In this document: positions 15,263 to 23,887 of the stretch, piece after piece
Numbering within the stretch: the stretch's first letter is position 1
Layout of the letters: each line of letters opens with the position of its first letter
DNA from: Halalkalicoccus jeotgali B3
GTDB lineage: Archaea > Halobacteriota > Halobacteria > Halobacteriales > Halalkalicoccaceae
Assembly (NCBI RefSeq): GCF_000196895.1
Contig: NC_014297.1
Coordinates: forward strand, 2,463,770-2,527,769
DNA length: 64,000 bases
Direction of reading: 5' to 3'
Position numbers and translations under genes: made by a program
Notes under the pieces: model-generated
The model's input: only the letters and a program-made list of their open reading frames with translations
What the model was told of the DNA's origin: nothing
Databases searched by the model: none

Positions 15263-17104
15263 TTACGCTCCGGCGACCGTGATCTGCTGGCTGCGGTCGA
15301 TCGCCCGCTCTAACTCCTCTGCGATGGCGCTGCCCCGCGAGACCTGGATGTCGCCGCCGCGACCCACCGTGGCCGTAAAGAGGTACTCCCCACCTGCCTG
15401 GACCTCGACGGTCTGGCCCGTCTGGGCGCCGTCGACGGTGAGGCGGATGTGCCGGGAAGTGATGTCGGGGGTGACGACCTGTCCGCGCTCGGTCCCCGTC
15501 GACCCGTCTGACCCGCCGGGGTTGGGGTTCTCGTCGTGGGTCCGGACGTCGATGTCGATCCCCAGTCGATTCTCGACGTCGGTGATCCGCCCGCCGCCCT
15601 TGCCGATCACGGAGGAGATGTCGTCGTCGTCGACGTAGACGACCGCCTTGTTCGAGCCCTGAAGCTCGACGTCGACGTAGCCACGGGCGATCGAGCGGAT
15701 CTCGCGTTCGATCTCCTGGCGGGCGATCCGGTCGACGCCGCCCTCGCTTTCCTCGGTTTCGTCGAGCGGGACGGTGACGACCTGGCGGTTGAACGTGTAG
15801 ATCTCGTAGGCCGGCGTGCCCGTCTCGAAGTCCTCGATAACGATAACGGGACGGGCGAGGTCCTCTTCGGTGAGCCCTGCTGGTACCTTCACCTCGGTGG
15901 TGACGTCGTAGACCGTGTGGACCTCCCCGGCCTCGATATATACTACTGTATCGACGACCTGTGGGATCATCCCCAGCTCGACCCTGCCCACCAGCCGCTG
16001 GAGGGCGTCGATCGCGCGGGTCGCGTGGACGACCCCGATCATGCCGACGCCCGCCAGCCGCATGTCCGCGAAGACCTCGAAGTCGTCGGTCTTCCTGACC
16101 TCGTCGTAGATGGTGTAGTCAGGCCGGACCATAAGTAAGGAATCGGCGGTTTTGGCCATCGACCCACCCAGTGCGGTGTACTGGGTGATCTCGGGGCCGA
16201 CCTGCAGGTCCCGTGGTTTCTCCATCGTCTTCACCGAGTAGCCCGAGTCGTTGAGGAACTCGGCGACCGCCTGCGCGAACGTCGATTTCCCCGCGCCGGG
16301 CGAGCCCGAGATCAGGATGCCGCGCTGGCGTTCGAGCATCCGATCGCGCAGCTCGTCGGCCGAGTCGTAGTCGTCGAGGTCGGTCTTGACCAGCGGGCGA
16401 ACCGCCGTGATCTCGATCGCGTCCGCGAAGGGCGGGCGGGCGATGGCGATCCGGTAGTCCCGGAACTGGACGATCTTCATGCCCGGTTCCGAGAGCTCGA
16501 TGAAGCCCTCGCTCGATTGTTTCGCGCCGTTTTCGATCTCGCGGGCGATCTCCTCGATCTCGGCTTCGGTCTGGACCTCCTCGCGGACGCGCTCGAAGCG
16601 CATCTCCCCGACGTCGCCGCGTTTGGCCATCGGCGCCACCCCGGCCTTGAGGTGGACGCTCATCGTCGTCTCGTCGAAGAACTCCTCGACGTCGAGGGTG
16701 CCGACGTCCTCGACCTCGGGGGAGATGTACTCCACGTCGAGCCCTTTGGCCTCTGCGACCTCGCTCTGGACGATGTCGCTCGTGACGAACGTCGCCTCCT
16801 GCTCGGCAGCCAGATCCCGAATGAGGGCGTCGATCTCGCCTTCCGCCGCTTGCCCCTTCTCGATCGCGTCGGGTCTTCGGCCGACGTATTCGAGTTCGAT
16901 CTCGCCGGCGTCCGCGAGTTCGGCGAGCGTTTTGAGCTCTTCTAAACCACTCCACCCGCTGTCGATGCCCTCGTTGGCCTGGTGTTCGAGCTCGCCGACG
17001 ACCGCCTCCGGGATCAGGACGGTCGCGTCCGCAAAGTCGCCGTCGCGGACCCGCCTGGAGACGCGCCCGTCGATGACGACGCTGGTGTCCGGAAGAACCT
17101 TCAT
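15263..17104 (-). CDS. PIN domain - ATPase - KH domain protein
   Basis: About 613 residues. An N-terminal PIN nuclease domain (LPDTSVVIDGRVS with its Asp, then acidic residues near 100-115) leads to a VirB11/PilT-like ATPase with Walker A ISGSPGAGKSTFAQ near 270. A C-terminal KH-like domain carries VIGKGGGRI near 505, followed by a beta-rich tail. This PINc/VapC-ATPase architecture is widespread in archaea and points to RNA processing, but its target is not established. Two ATGs are possible (17113 and 17104); a TTATC element centred near 17133 places a leaderless start at 17104. Confidence 0.9.
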   Translation of the reverse strand: MKVLPDTSVVIDGRVSRRVRDGDFADATVLIPEAVVGELEHQANEGIDSGWSGLEELKTLAELADAGEIELEYVGRRPDAIEKGQAAEGEIDALIRDLAAEQEATFVTSDIVQSEVAEAKGLDVEYISPEVEDVGTLDVEEFFDETTMSVHLKAGVAPMAKRGDVGEMRFERVREEVQTEAEIEEIAREIENGAKQSSEGFIELSEPGMKIVQFRDYRIAIARPPFADAIEITAVRPLVKTDLDDYDSADELRDRMLERQRGILISGSPGAGKSTFAQAVAEFLNDSGYSVKTMEKPRDLQVGPEITQYTALGGSMAKTADSLLMVRPDYTIYDEVRKTDDFEVFADMRLAGVGMIGVVHATRAIDALQRLVGRVELGMIPQVVDTVVYIEAGEVHTVYDVTTEVKVPAGLTEEDLARPVIVIEDFETGTPAYEIYTFNRQVVTVPLDETEESEGGVDRIARQEIEREIRSIARGYVDVELQGSNKAVVYVDDDDISSVIGKGGGRITDVENRLGIDIDVRTHDENPNPGGSDGSTGTERGQVVTPDITSRHIRLTVDGAQTGQTVEVQAGGEYLFTATVGRGGDIQVSRGSAIAEELERAIDRSQQITVAGA

Positions 17105-17193
17105 ACCGTCCATAGTAGCCGGGACGTTGATAAGGGTATTTCATCCGGAGGGCGGCCGGAAGCGATACGTATTCGAGATCCGATACGTCGTGT

Positions 17194-17601
17194 ATGTCGA
17201 CGACCCGACCCGTCCACGTCGCCGAGCGCCCGCGGGTGTGGCTCGGCGTGTTCCTGCTCGCGACGGCGGCGATCGGCCTGCTAATCATACGGACTTCCGG
17301 ACCGCTCGTCTACGCGCCGCTGAGCGGGGCAGCGGTGACTCTGTGCGGATTTCTCGCGGCCAAAGCCAATCAGGCCTTCTTCGGCGAGCGGACCGAGCAC
17401 GTCGCGACGCGCCAGCGTCTCTGGGCCGGCGTCCTCCTCGGGATCACGGCGGTCGTCGCGGCGTTCGAAGTGGTGGACGGTGAGTCGGTGCTGTACGGAG
17501 CCTTCCTCGGGTTGTTCGTCGCGCTGCCGATCACGACCGCTTGCCTCCTCGCTGCGAAAGTCAATCAGGTGATGGTTTCTCCGGGCCGGCGGAACGTGTA
17601 A
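17194..17601 (+). CDS. Four-helix membrane protein of unknown function
   Basis: This 135-residue protein has four hydrophobic segments in two similar halves: WLGVFLLATAAIGLLII and AAVTLCGFLAAKANQAFFGE, then WAGVLLGITAVVAAF and ITTACLLAAKVNQVMV. The repeated AAKxNQ string at the end of each half suggests an internal duplication. No family is recognised. Its last 37 bases overlap the convergent gene that ends at 17565. Confidence 0.68.
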   Translation: MSTTRPVHVAERPRVWLGVFLLATAAIGLLIIRTSGPLVYAPLSGAAVTLCGFLAAKANQAFFGERTEHVATRQRLWAGVLLGITAVVAAFEVVDGESVLYGAFLGLFVALPITTACLLAAKVNQVMVSPGRRNV

Positions 17602-17858
17602 GTGATTTCCTCGCTTTCGGCCGAGATCGTGCCGCCTACGTGGTCGAATTCGAGGGTCTCGATCACGCCGTCGAACTCGTGAAGCGGCATACTGCCCGCG
17701 ACCCGACCGTCCGCGTGGATCTCGATCGTCGCATCACCGATCGTGCAGTGGGCCATGTCGCTTTCGACGTGGGTCATCCCGTCGACACAGAAGCGATCGA
17801 GTTCCGAGACGATCGCCTCCCAGTCGGCGATGTCGACGGTGCGACTGTGCTCGTCCAT
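17565..17858 (-). CDS. Small soluble haloarchaeal protein of unknown function
   Basis: From ATG 17858 this is 97 residues, acidic, with alternating beta-type segments: HCTIGDATIEIHADGRVAG, FDGVIETLEFDHVGG and EEITYTFRRPGETIT. It has one pair of Cys/His residues but no clear metal site. I do not recognise it. A 14-residue longer version is possible. It is convergent with the membrane protein gene at 17194 and divergent from the M20 peptidase gene. Confidence 0.6.
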   Translation of the reverse strand: MDEHSRTVDIADWEAIVSELDRFCVDGMTHVESDMAHCTIGDATIEIHADGRVAGSMPLHEFDGVIETLEFDHVGGTISAESEEITYTFRRPGETIT

Positions 17859-17928
17859 GCTTCCCGTAGGCCGCCCACCCCGATAGCGTTTCGTGGCCAC
17901 TTATGCACCCGGCGGTCGGCGGGCGTGC

Positions 17929-19059
17929 ATGGACGACGTGACCGAACTGACCCGCGACCTCGTCGCGATCCCGAGCCACGAGGACGAGACGCGGGCGGGC
18001 GAGTTCATCGAGGCATGGCTGTGCGAGGAGACCGACGGCGAGGTAACCCGCGACGAGGCCGGCAACGTCTTCGCCCGGAAAGGATCCCGGGAGGGGGCGT
18101 CGCTCGCGCTCGTGGGTCACCACGACGTGGTACCGCCCGCCGGAACACAGATCGAAGACGGCGAGTACGTCCTCGAGGAGCGCGACGGGCGCCTCTACGG
18201 TCGGGGCACCGCGGACATGAAAGGCGCCGTGGCGGCGGCGATGTGTGCGTTTCGGGACAGCGAGGTGTCGGGTAGCTCGGACCGGTCGGGCGGCTCCCGA
18301 GCGCGAGACAGCGCCCCAGCGGGCGAACTCGTCTTCGCGAGTTTCGTCGGCGAGGAGTCAGGCGGCGTCGGCGCGCGCTTCGCCATCGAGGCGGGCTTCG
18401 TACCCGACTACGCCGTCGTCTGTGAGGGTTCGACGAACTACTCGAAACCGGGGGTAACCGACGTGGTCGTCGCCCACAAGGGTCGCCGTGGTAGCACGAT
18501 CACCGCCCGCGGGGCGGCGAGCCACGCGAGCGAGCCCGAGGCCGGCGAGAACGCGATCTACCGGGCCTGCGAGGCCGTCGACCTCGTTCGGGGACTCGAC
18601 GCGCCGACGGCGACGGTCCTCGAGAACCGGCTCTCGGGCTCGGTCGCGGTCACCGAGATCGACGGCGGGTCGGCGATGAACGTAATCCCGGATCACTGTA
18701 CGGTAACGGTCGACGAACGCACCGTGCCCGGCGAGCGCACGTCGCTCGAGCGGACGGGCGAGATCGGCGGCGTCGAGTGGGCGGTCGATCAGGACCTCCC
18801 GCCGATGGCCTGTTCGGACGAGGGGTTCGCACGGGCGGCGCTCGAAGCCGCCCGCGAAACCCAAGAGGGAGCCCCCGAACTGGTCTCGAAGCCCCACGCG
18901 ACGGATGCGGGCTGGCTCGCGGAAGCCGGGACCGTCTGTGTGGTCTGTGGGGCCTCCGAGCCGGGCGAAGCCCACACCGACGACGAGAGCGTCTCGCTTT
19001 CGGTACTGGAGCGGTGTTACCGGCTGTACCGGGCGCTCGCGTCGAAACAGGTCGGATGA
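17929..19059 (+). CDS. M20 family metallopeptidase / deacylase
   Basis: This 376-residue enzyme carries the M20 dimetal signature: LVGHHDVVPP near 63, GRGTADMKGAVA with the bridging Asp near 92, and the Glu pair in FVGEESGGVGA near 143. A lid/dimer domain with RGAASHASEPEAGENAI follows. Such enzymes remove acyl or aminoacyl groups, as in DapE, ArgE and carboxypeptidases. The exact substrate is not readable. A loop of about 20 residues (near 107-130) is rich in Ser, Arg and Gly. The start at 17929 gives the expected N-terminal helix. Confidence 0.9.
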   Translation: MDDVTELTRDLVAIPSHEDETRAGEFIEAWLCEETDGEVTRDEAGNVFARKGSREGASLALVGHHDVVPPAGTQIEDGEYVLEERDGRLYGRGTADMKGAVAAAMCAFRDSEVSGSSDRSGGSRARDSAPAGELVFASFVGEESGGVGARFAIEAGFVPDYAVVCEGSTNYSKPGVTDVVVAHKGRRGSTITARGAASHASEPEAGENAIYRACEAVDLVRGLDAPTATVLENRLSGSVAVTEIDGGSAMNVIPDHCTVTVDERTVPGERTSLERTGEIGGVEWAVDQDLPPMACSDEGFARAALEAARETQEGAPELVSKPHATDAGWLAEAGTVCVVCGASEPGEAHTDDESVSLSVLERCYRLYRALASKQVG

Positions 19060-19119
19060 AAACCACTTTCGCGGCGAGAGGGACAGGACTTTGGAGGTCG
19101 GCGCGCAACGAGGGGTGAC

Positions 19120-20595
19120 GTGAGTCGCTCACAGTCCCCCGGACCACCGAAACCGAGATCCCAGACGGACACCGAAACCGGCGAGAACACCGACTGGAAA
19201 CGGCCACAGCAGATCCTGCTGGTGGCCGGGATCGGCCTGTTCGTGATCGGGCTGATCGCGACCCTCGGGCTGCCGTCGCTCGGCGTGGGCCCGTTTGGCA
19301 CCGACAGCCCCGGCGACGGCTCGCCTCCCGGCCTCTCGGACAACGGCTCGGACACGGGGGACGGCGGCGGAAACGACACTGCCGACGACGGAGCGAGCGA
19401 TAGCAACGCCGACGACAGCAGCGACGGGGACGACGACAGCGGCGGCGATGCCGGTTCGTCCGACAGCGGTGACGCCACCGAGGAGCAAACAGACGGGAAC
19501 GACGGCTCGAACGACGACGACGACGGGCAGGACTCGTCCGACGAGAGCGCGAACGACGACGGAAACGCCGACAACACCGGCGATGAGTCGGGTGGTCTCC
19601 CGGTCTTCGGAGGCGGTAGCGATGACTCCGGCGGGGACGACAGCGACGACTCGAACGCCGACGAGTCCACGGACGATACCGGCGACGAGAACGCCGACGG
19701 CGCGCAGGACGAGTCCGATGACGCTGGGAACGACGGGGGAGATGCCGGCGGAGACGACGGGGCCCAGGACGACAACGAAAGCAGCGAAGACGAACAGACC
19801 GACGAATCCACGGACGAGAGTGCCGGCGACGGGAGTGCGGATGATGGAACCGACTCGGCGGACGACTCCAGTTCGGACGGCAGCGAGTCCGACGAGAGCC
19901 AGAACGCCGACGACACTAACAACGACACTGAAGCGCCAGCAGGCGACGATAACGGCTCGAGCGAGCCGGAGAGCGGCGAGTCGGCGCCGGACTCGGCCGA
20001 GAACGGCGATCAGTCCGACGGCGGGACGGCCGGCGACGAATCCGGTGAGAACGGGACGGCCACCGACCAACCCGGCGGAAACGAATCCAACGAAGCTTCC
20101 CCGGAGGCCGATTCGGGAAATGAACCCGGCGGCGTGAGCGACGGCCAAAACGGTGAGGGCGGCGACGACGGAACCAATGGCGAAACGAACCAGACCGAAG
20201 AGGGCGACACCCAGCCCACCGGTGACGGGGGCCAACCCGAGGCCGGTTCGGGAAATGAAAGCAACGGTCAGGGTGGGAACGCGGACCAGACCAGCGGGAC
20301 CGATGGCGGTGAGACGGGAAATGAGACCGGTGGGGCGAGCGATAACCAGACCGACACTACTGGGGCTGGTTCGGGAAATGAATCCGGCGGCGTGAGCGAC
20401 AGCCAAACCGACACCGACGGCATAGACGGATCCGACACGAACGGAACGGTCACCAACGACACCACGGCAAACGACACGGAGCCGGCCGAGCCGAACGAAA
20501 CGACCGGGAACAACAGCGAGAACGCGACCGGGACCGACAACGGGTCCGCGGACGGGAACGACACCGACGGCGGCTTGCTGGAGGTCGTCGGCTGA
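19120..20595 (+). CDS. Membrane-anchored, extremely acidic, N-glycosylation-site-rich protein
   Basis: This 491-residue protein starts at GTG 19120. Residues 1-30 are polar, one membrane helix follows at about 32-52 (ILLVAGIGLFVIGLIATLGL), and the remaining 430 or so residues are almost only Asp, Glu, Gly, Ser, Asn and Thr. The tail holds many N-x-S/T sequons (NGS, NDT, NGT, NQT, NES, NET), most dense near the C-terminus, plus imperfect GSGNESGGVSD repeats. With the helix as anchor, the tail is probably outside the cell and glycosylated, like a stalk or surface coat. There is no recognisable catalytic domain. Confidence 0.7.
   Translation: MSRSQSPGPPKPRSQTDTETGENTDWKRPQQILLVAGIGLFVIGLIATLGLPSLGVGPFGTDSPGDGSPPGLSDNGSDTGDGGGNDTADDGASDSNADDSSDGDDDSGGDAGSSDSGDATEEQTDGNDGSNDDDDGQDSSDESANDDGNADNTGDESGGLPVFGGGSDDSGGDDSDDSNADESTDDTGDENADGAQDESDDAGNDGGDAGGDDGAQDDNESSEDEQTDESTDESAGDGSADDGTDSADDSSSDGSESDESQNADDTNNDTEAPAGDDNGSSEPESGESAPDSAENGDQSDGGTAGDESGENGTATDQPGGNESNEASPEADSGNEPGGVSDGQNGEGGDDGTNGETNQTEEGDTQPTGDGGQPEAGSGNESNGQGGNADQTSGTDGGETGNETGGASDNQTDTTGAGSGNESGGVSDSQTDTDGIDGSDTNGTVTNDTTANDTEPAEPNETTGNNSENATGTDNGSADGNDTDGGLLEVVG
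20112..20414 (+). repeat. Imperfect internal repeats in the acidic surface protein gene
   Basis: Four copies of a unit built on TCGGGAAATGAA and GGCGTGAGCGAC occur at about 20112-20147, 20246-20260, 20314-20357 and 20370-20414. They encode GSGNEPGGVSDGQN, GSGNESNGQGG, TGNETGGASDNQTDT and GSGNESGGVSDSQTDT. The unequal spacing and shared silent bases suggest recent duplication inside the gene. Confidence 0.7.
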
Positions 20596-20653
20596 TCCGC
20601 ACCACGCTCGCCGCGACCATCGGGTTCATGTCGAGGCGTTTCGAATCGTAGGT

Positions 20654-22159
20654 ATGGCGCAGTCGACGACGGAAAACGATACCTACGAGCGGTTCGTCGA
20701 GAAGGTCAGACGCATCGAGAACCTGGGGGCCGGAGCGGGCGTCCTCCAGTGGGACCAAGAGGTGAAGATGCCCGACGAGGGGATCGAAGCCCGCTCCCAG
20801 CAGCTCTCGACCCTCTCGGCGGTGATCCACGAGGAGTTCACCGACGAAGAGATGGGGACGTACCTCGACGAGCTCGAATCGACCGATCTCGACGGGAAAG
20901 AAGAATCGGTCGTGCGGGAGATCCGCCGCCAGTACGAGCGAAAGACCCGCGTCCCGACCGAACTGGTCGAGGAGATCTCCCGGACGACCTCCGAAGCGCT
21001 CCCGAAGTGGAAGGAGGCGAAAGCCGAGGACGACTTCTCGGTCTTCGCGCCGATCCTCGAGGAGCTGATCGAGCTGAAAAAGGAGTACGCGGAGCACATC
21101 GATCCCGATGCCGACCCCTACGCGGTGCTCTTTGCGGACTACGAACCCTACATCGAACTGGAGACGGCGGAGGAGATGCTGACTCGACTGCGCGAGGAGC
21201 TCGTTCCGCTGATCGATTCGGTCGCCGACTCCGAGGCCGACCTCGCGGTCGACGCCTTCGCCGGCGAGTTCGACCCCGAAACCCAGGAGGAACTGGCACG
21301 CGACGCGCTCGATACGCTGGGGTATGACTGGGATCGCGGACGCCTCGACACCGCACCACACCCCTTCTCGACGGGCACCCAGTTCGACGCCCGGGTCACC
21401 ACGCGTTTCGACGAGACGGACCTGCTGGGCGGGCTGACGAGCACGATCCACGAGTTCGGCCACGCGACCTATACCTTAGGACTGCCCGACGAGCACTACG
21501 GCACCCCATTGGGCGATTCCCGGGATCTCACCGTCCACGAGTCCCAGTCCCGGCTCTGGGAGAACCACGTCGGGCGCTCACGGGCGTTCTGGGAACTGTT
21601 CCTCCCGCAGGTCGAAGAGCGCTTTCCCGATGTCGACGCGGGTACCGAGGAGGCCTACGAGGCAGCCAATCAGGTCTACGATGACAACCTCATTCGCGTC
21701 GAGGCCGACGAGCTGACCTATCACATGCATATCGTCCTGCGCTTCGAGATCGAGCGCGAGCTCATCGAGGGCGACCTCTCGGTCGAGGAGATCCCAGAAA
21801 CCTGGAACGAGAAGATGGAGGAGTACCTCGGCGTCAAGCCGGAGACCGATGCCGAAGGGTGCTTACAGGACATCCACTGGTCGCACGGTTCCTTCGGGTA
21901 TTTCCCGACGTACTCGCTCGGAAGCGTGCTCGCCGCCCAGCTGTACGCGAACGCCGACGAGGACATCGAGGACCTCGACGGGAAGATTCGAGCGGGGGAG
22001 TTCGACCCGCTTCGCGACTGGCTCGTCGAGAACGTCCACCGCCACGGCGCGCGCTACACCACGCCCGAGTTGATCGAACGGGCCACCGGCGAGTCGTTCA
22101 CCGCCGATCACTTCCTCGAGTACGTGACGGAGAAGTACGGCGAACTGTACGGTATTTAG
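20654..22159 (+). CDS. M32 family (Taq-type) zinc carboxypeptidase
   Basis: This 501-residue enzyme removes C-terminal residues from peptides. The zinc motif HEFGH lies near 266-270 in TIHEFGHATYTLG, and a downstream glutamate is in ESQSRLWENHVGRS near 297. The N-terminal LGAGAGVLQWDQEVKMP and the C-terminal GSFGYFPTYSLGSVLAAQL are also conserved in M32. The length is as expected. It is probably cytoplasmic, since no signal peptide is visible. No operon partner is evident. Confidence 0.95.
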   Translation: MAQSTTENDTYERFVEKVRRIENLGAGAGVLQWDQEVKMPDEGIEARSQQLSTLSAVIHEEFTDEEMGTYLDELESTDLDGKEESVVREIRRQYERKTRVPTELVEEISRTTSEALPKWKEAKAEDDFSVFAPILEELIELKKEYAEHIDPDADPYAVLFADYEPYIELETAEEMLTRLREELVPLIDSVADSEADLAVDAFAGEFDPETQEELARDALDTLGYDWDRGRLDTAPHPFSTGTQFDARVTTRFDETDLLGGLTSTIHEFGHATYTLGLPDEHYGTPLGDSRDLTVHESQSRLWENHVGRSRAFWELFLPQVEERFPDVDAGTEEAYEAANQVYDDNLIRVEADELTYHMHIVLRFEIERELIEGDLSVEEIPETWNEKMEEYLGVKPETDAEGCLQDIHWSHGSFGYFPTYSLGSVLAAQLYANADEDIEDLDGKIRAGEFDPLRDWLVENVHRHGARYTTPELIERATGESFTADHFLEYVTEKYGELYGI

Positions 22160-22210
22160 GAAGCACTCGCCTGCAGAGGCGTTACCCGGCCGGCGCCACG
22201 ATGGATCGAC

Positions 22211-22420
22211 ATGGTGGATATCGGCAACCCTTTCGGCGTCGATCTGGCGACCACGGTCTTCGGTGCGGGATTGTCCCTCCTGCTCTCGGCGGCGGTCATG
22301 GAGTACGGCTACCGGGTTCCCGAGTACAATAGCACGGAACTGCTCGGGCTCGCGGGAATCGGGCTCGCCGCGGCCGGCTTCCTGCTGGGGATCGTCATGG
22401 TCCTTCGAGGGCTTCGCTGA
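22211..22420 (+). CDS. Small two-helix membrane protein
   Basis: This 69-residue protein (MVDIGNPFGVDLATTVFGAG) has two hydrophobic segments: about 10-30, and 46-66 (LGLAGIGLAAAGFLLGIVMVL). I do not recognise a family. It lies 51 bases after the M32 gene on the same strand and may be co-transcribed. Confidence 0.6.
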   Translation: MVDIGNPFGVDLATTVFGAGLSLLLSAAVMEYGYRVPEYNSTELLGLAGIGLAAAGFLLGIVMVLRGLR

Positions 22421-22458
22421 TCCGGTCGGCGACGGCCCGTCGGACGGACCCGGAGGGA

Positions 22459-22473
22459 TATATAATTATAAAC
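22459..22473 (+). promoter_or_regulatory. Strong AT-only promoter of the 42-residue microprotein
   Basis: A run of 14 A/T bases (TATATAATTATAAA) at 22459-22472 stands in GC-rich DNA. If TATAAA at 22467-22472 is used, transcription starts close to ATG 22496 and the transcript is leaderless. If the upstream TATATA is used, a leader of about 8 bases results. In either case the GGGAGG at 22482-22487 would be at or before the transcript start. Confidence 0.6.
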
Positions 22474-22495
22474 AATTGGTCGGGAGGAAGAAGCG

Positions 22496-22624
22496 ATGAT
22501 TCCCGACAGCGAACTGCGGCCGATCCCAACGCCGTGGGGACACTTCGGAATGTTCGGGCTCGATGCTGCGGACAAGGAGTTCATCGACGAGACGATCGGG
22601 GAGTTGCTCAAGGAACCAGTCTGA
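22496..22624 (+). CDS. 42-residue conserved-looking microprotein
   Basis: ATG 22496 opens a 42-codon frame ending in TGA at 22622-22624. The peptide starts MIPDSELRPIPTPWGHFG and then MFGLDAADKEF, and closes with FIDETIGELLKEPV. It has a Pro/aromatic N-terminal half and an amphipathic acidic C-terminal helix, with no membrane segment. The very strong TATA box just upstream suggests high expression. I do not recognise a family. The composition (WGHFGMFGLD) does not look random. It could be a small regulator or binding partner of a larger protein. Confidence 0.6.
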   Translation: MIPDSELRPIPTPWGHFGMFGLDAADKEFIDETIGELLKEPV

Positions 22625-22677
22625 TCCGATCGGTCGGACAATCGGCACGTCGATGACCTGTCCGACACGGGTGGGAG

Positions 22678-23094
22678 TCATTCGACGGCGATGAGGTAGA
22701 TCGCGAGCGCGGCGAAGGCGATCCCCAGCAGTTTCCGGGCGGTAAGCGGTTCCCCGAGGACGGTGACGCCGAGCAGCGAACTCGTCACGACGAACATCCC
22801 GAAGACGGGAACGACGACGCTGACGGGACCGACCGACAGCGCGTAGTAGTACGCGAGCAACCCCACGGTGAGCGTGATCCCGGCGGCGTACATGTAGATC
22901 GCCTCGCCCGAAAGGAGGTACGGCGCGACGCGCTCGCCCCGATAGACGACGACGCCCGCTGCGCCCAGCGCGAACGTCGAGGCCGCGACCAGCGTCACGA
23001 CCGCGCTGGGGACCGTCCGGGTCGAGAGGTTCACCAGCGGCGGGAAGACGGTGTACGCGAGCAACGCCAGAAGCGTCCAGCCGACGTAGTTCAC
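22678..23094 (-). CDS. EamA/DMT-family transporter, single repeat
   Basis: From GTG 23094 this gives 138 residues with five hydrophobic helices, ending in LLGVTVLGEPLTARKLLGIAFAALAIYLIAVE. The GEPLTARKLLGIAFA segment is the hallmark of the EamA (drug/metabolite transporter) fold. It is half the length of the usual ten-helix member, so it probably works as a dimer. The substrate is unknown. Upstream extensions read through the esterase gene and have no membrane character. Confidence 0.82.
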   Translation of the reverse strand: MNYVGWTLLALLAYTVFPPLVNLSTRTVPSAVVTLVAASTFALGAAGVVVYRGERVAPYLLSGEAIYMYAAGITLTVGLLAYYYALSVGPVSVVVPVFGMFVVTSSLLGVTVLGEPLTARKLLGIAFAALAIYLIAVE

Positions 23095-23152
23095 ACGGGG
23101 CGGTCGTGGGCGGCCGACAGAAGCGTTGTGGATCCGGCGATCGGTACCGTAC

Positions 23153-23803
23153 TCAGAGCCGCTCGGCCACCCACGCCGAGACTGCCCGGATCTCCTCGGG
23201 GTGGGTACCGTGGCCCACTGGGTAGACCTCGAGGCGCACGGCCGCGCCCGCTTCCTCCAGCAGTTCAGCGGCGCGCTCGGCGCGCTCGGCGGGGATGATC
23301 TGATCCGCCTCGCCGGCACCGAGGAACACCGGCTTATCGCGGGCGTTGCCCGCGCTGTCCTCGTGTGAGGCGGCGAGATAACCGTTCAGCGCGACGATCC
23401 AGTCGTAGTTCTCGGGGCGCTCTGTGAGTGCCGCGAGGCTCGCGATCGCACCCTGGCTGAAGCCCAGCAGGCCGACCCGCTCGGGATCGAGGTCGTACTC
23501 CCCGACAGCCCACTCGACGAACCCGTGGAGGAGGTCGAGGCTGCGGCGGAACTCCTCGGGGTGGGGCTGGCTCGCGTGGAGGCCGCCCGCCGAGAGGTCG
23601 AGTTCGTACCACGTGTACCCGCCCTGCAGCGGGTCGGGCGCGCGAACGCTGAGGACGTGCAGTTGGTCGGGCAGACGCTCGGCGATGGGCAGGAGATCCC
23701 GTTCGTTCGTCCCCCGGCCGTGGATCAACACGACCGCCGGGGCGGGACCGTCGGCCGGGGTATCGGGTGCGCTGCTGACGTGTTCGAGCGGGGCGTCGGC
23801 CAT
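23153..23803 (-). CDS. Alpha/beta hydrolase, phospholipase/carboxylesterase type
   Basis: This 216-residue enzyme has the oxyanion segment VVLIHGRGTNERDLLPIAE near 26, the nucleophile Ser in GLLGFSQGAIAS near 122, Asp in GAGEADQIIPAE near 168 and His in YPVGHGTHPEE near 200. This fits the YpfH/carboxylesterase-2 group, which splits small esters. Start at ATG 23803; longer frames are not supported. It is divergent from the zinc-finger microprotein gene. Confidence 0.9.
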   Translation of the reverse strand: MADAPLEHVSSAPDTPADGPAPAVVLIHGRGTNERDLLPIAERLPDQLHVLSVRAPDPLQGGYTWYELDLSAGGLHASQPHPEEFRRSLDLLHGFVEWAVGEYDLDPERVGLLGFSQGAIASLAALTERPENYDWIVALNGYLAASHEDSAGNARDKPVFLGAGEADQIIPAERAERAAELLEEAGAAVRLEVYPVGHGTHPEEIRAVSAWVAERL

Positions 23804-23853
23804 GCCCGCCCTACGGACGCCCGACGTAAACTCGCTGTCGTTTCCGGCCCGAA

Positions 23854-23880
23854 ACGTTATGTACTGTCGTGGTATAACGT
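23854..23880. promoter_or_regulatory. Inverted repeat in the promoter of the zinc-finger microprotein gene
   Basis: ACGTTAT (23854-23860) and its exact reverse complement ATAACGT (23874-23880) are separated by 13 bases. The whole element covers the likely promoter, 8 to 34 bases upstream of ATG 23888, so a bound protein would compete with the transcription machinery. Confidence 0.5.
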
Positions 23881-23887
23881 ACCATGT

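Noticed and set aside
19129-20406. A 425-codon minus-strand frame rich in Val, Ala and Gly that looks like a membrane protein
   Set aside because: It is the mirror of the Asp/Glu/Ser/Thr-rich acidic gene. Its hydrophobicity follows from complementing GAC/GAG/GGC codons.
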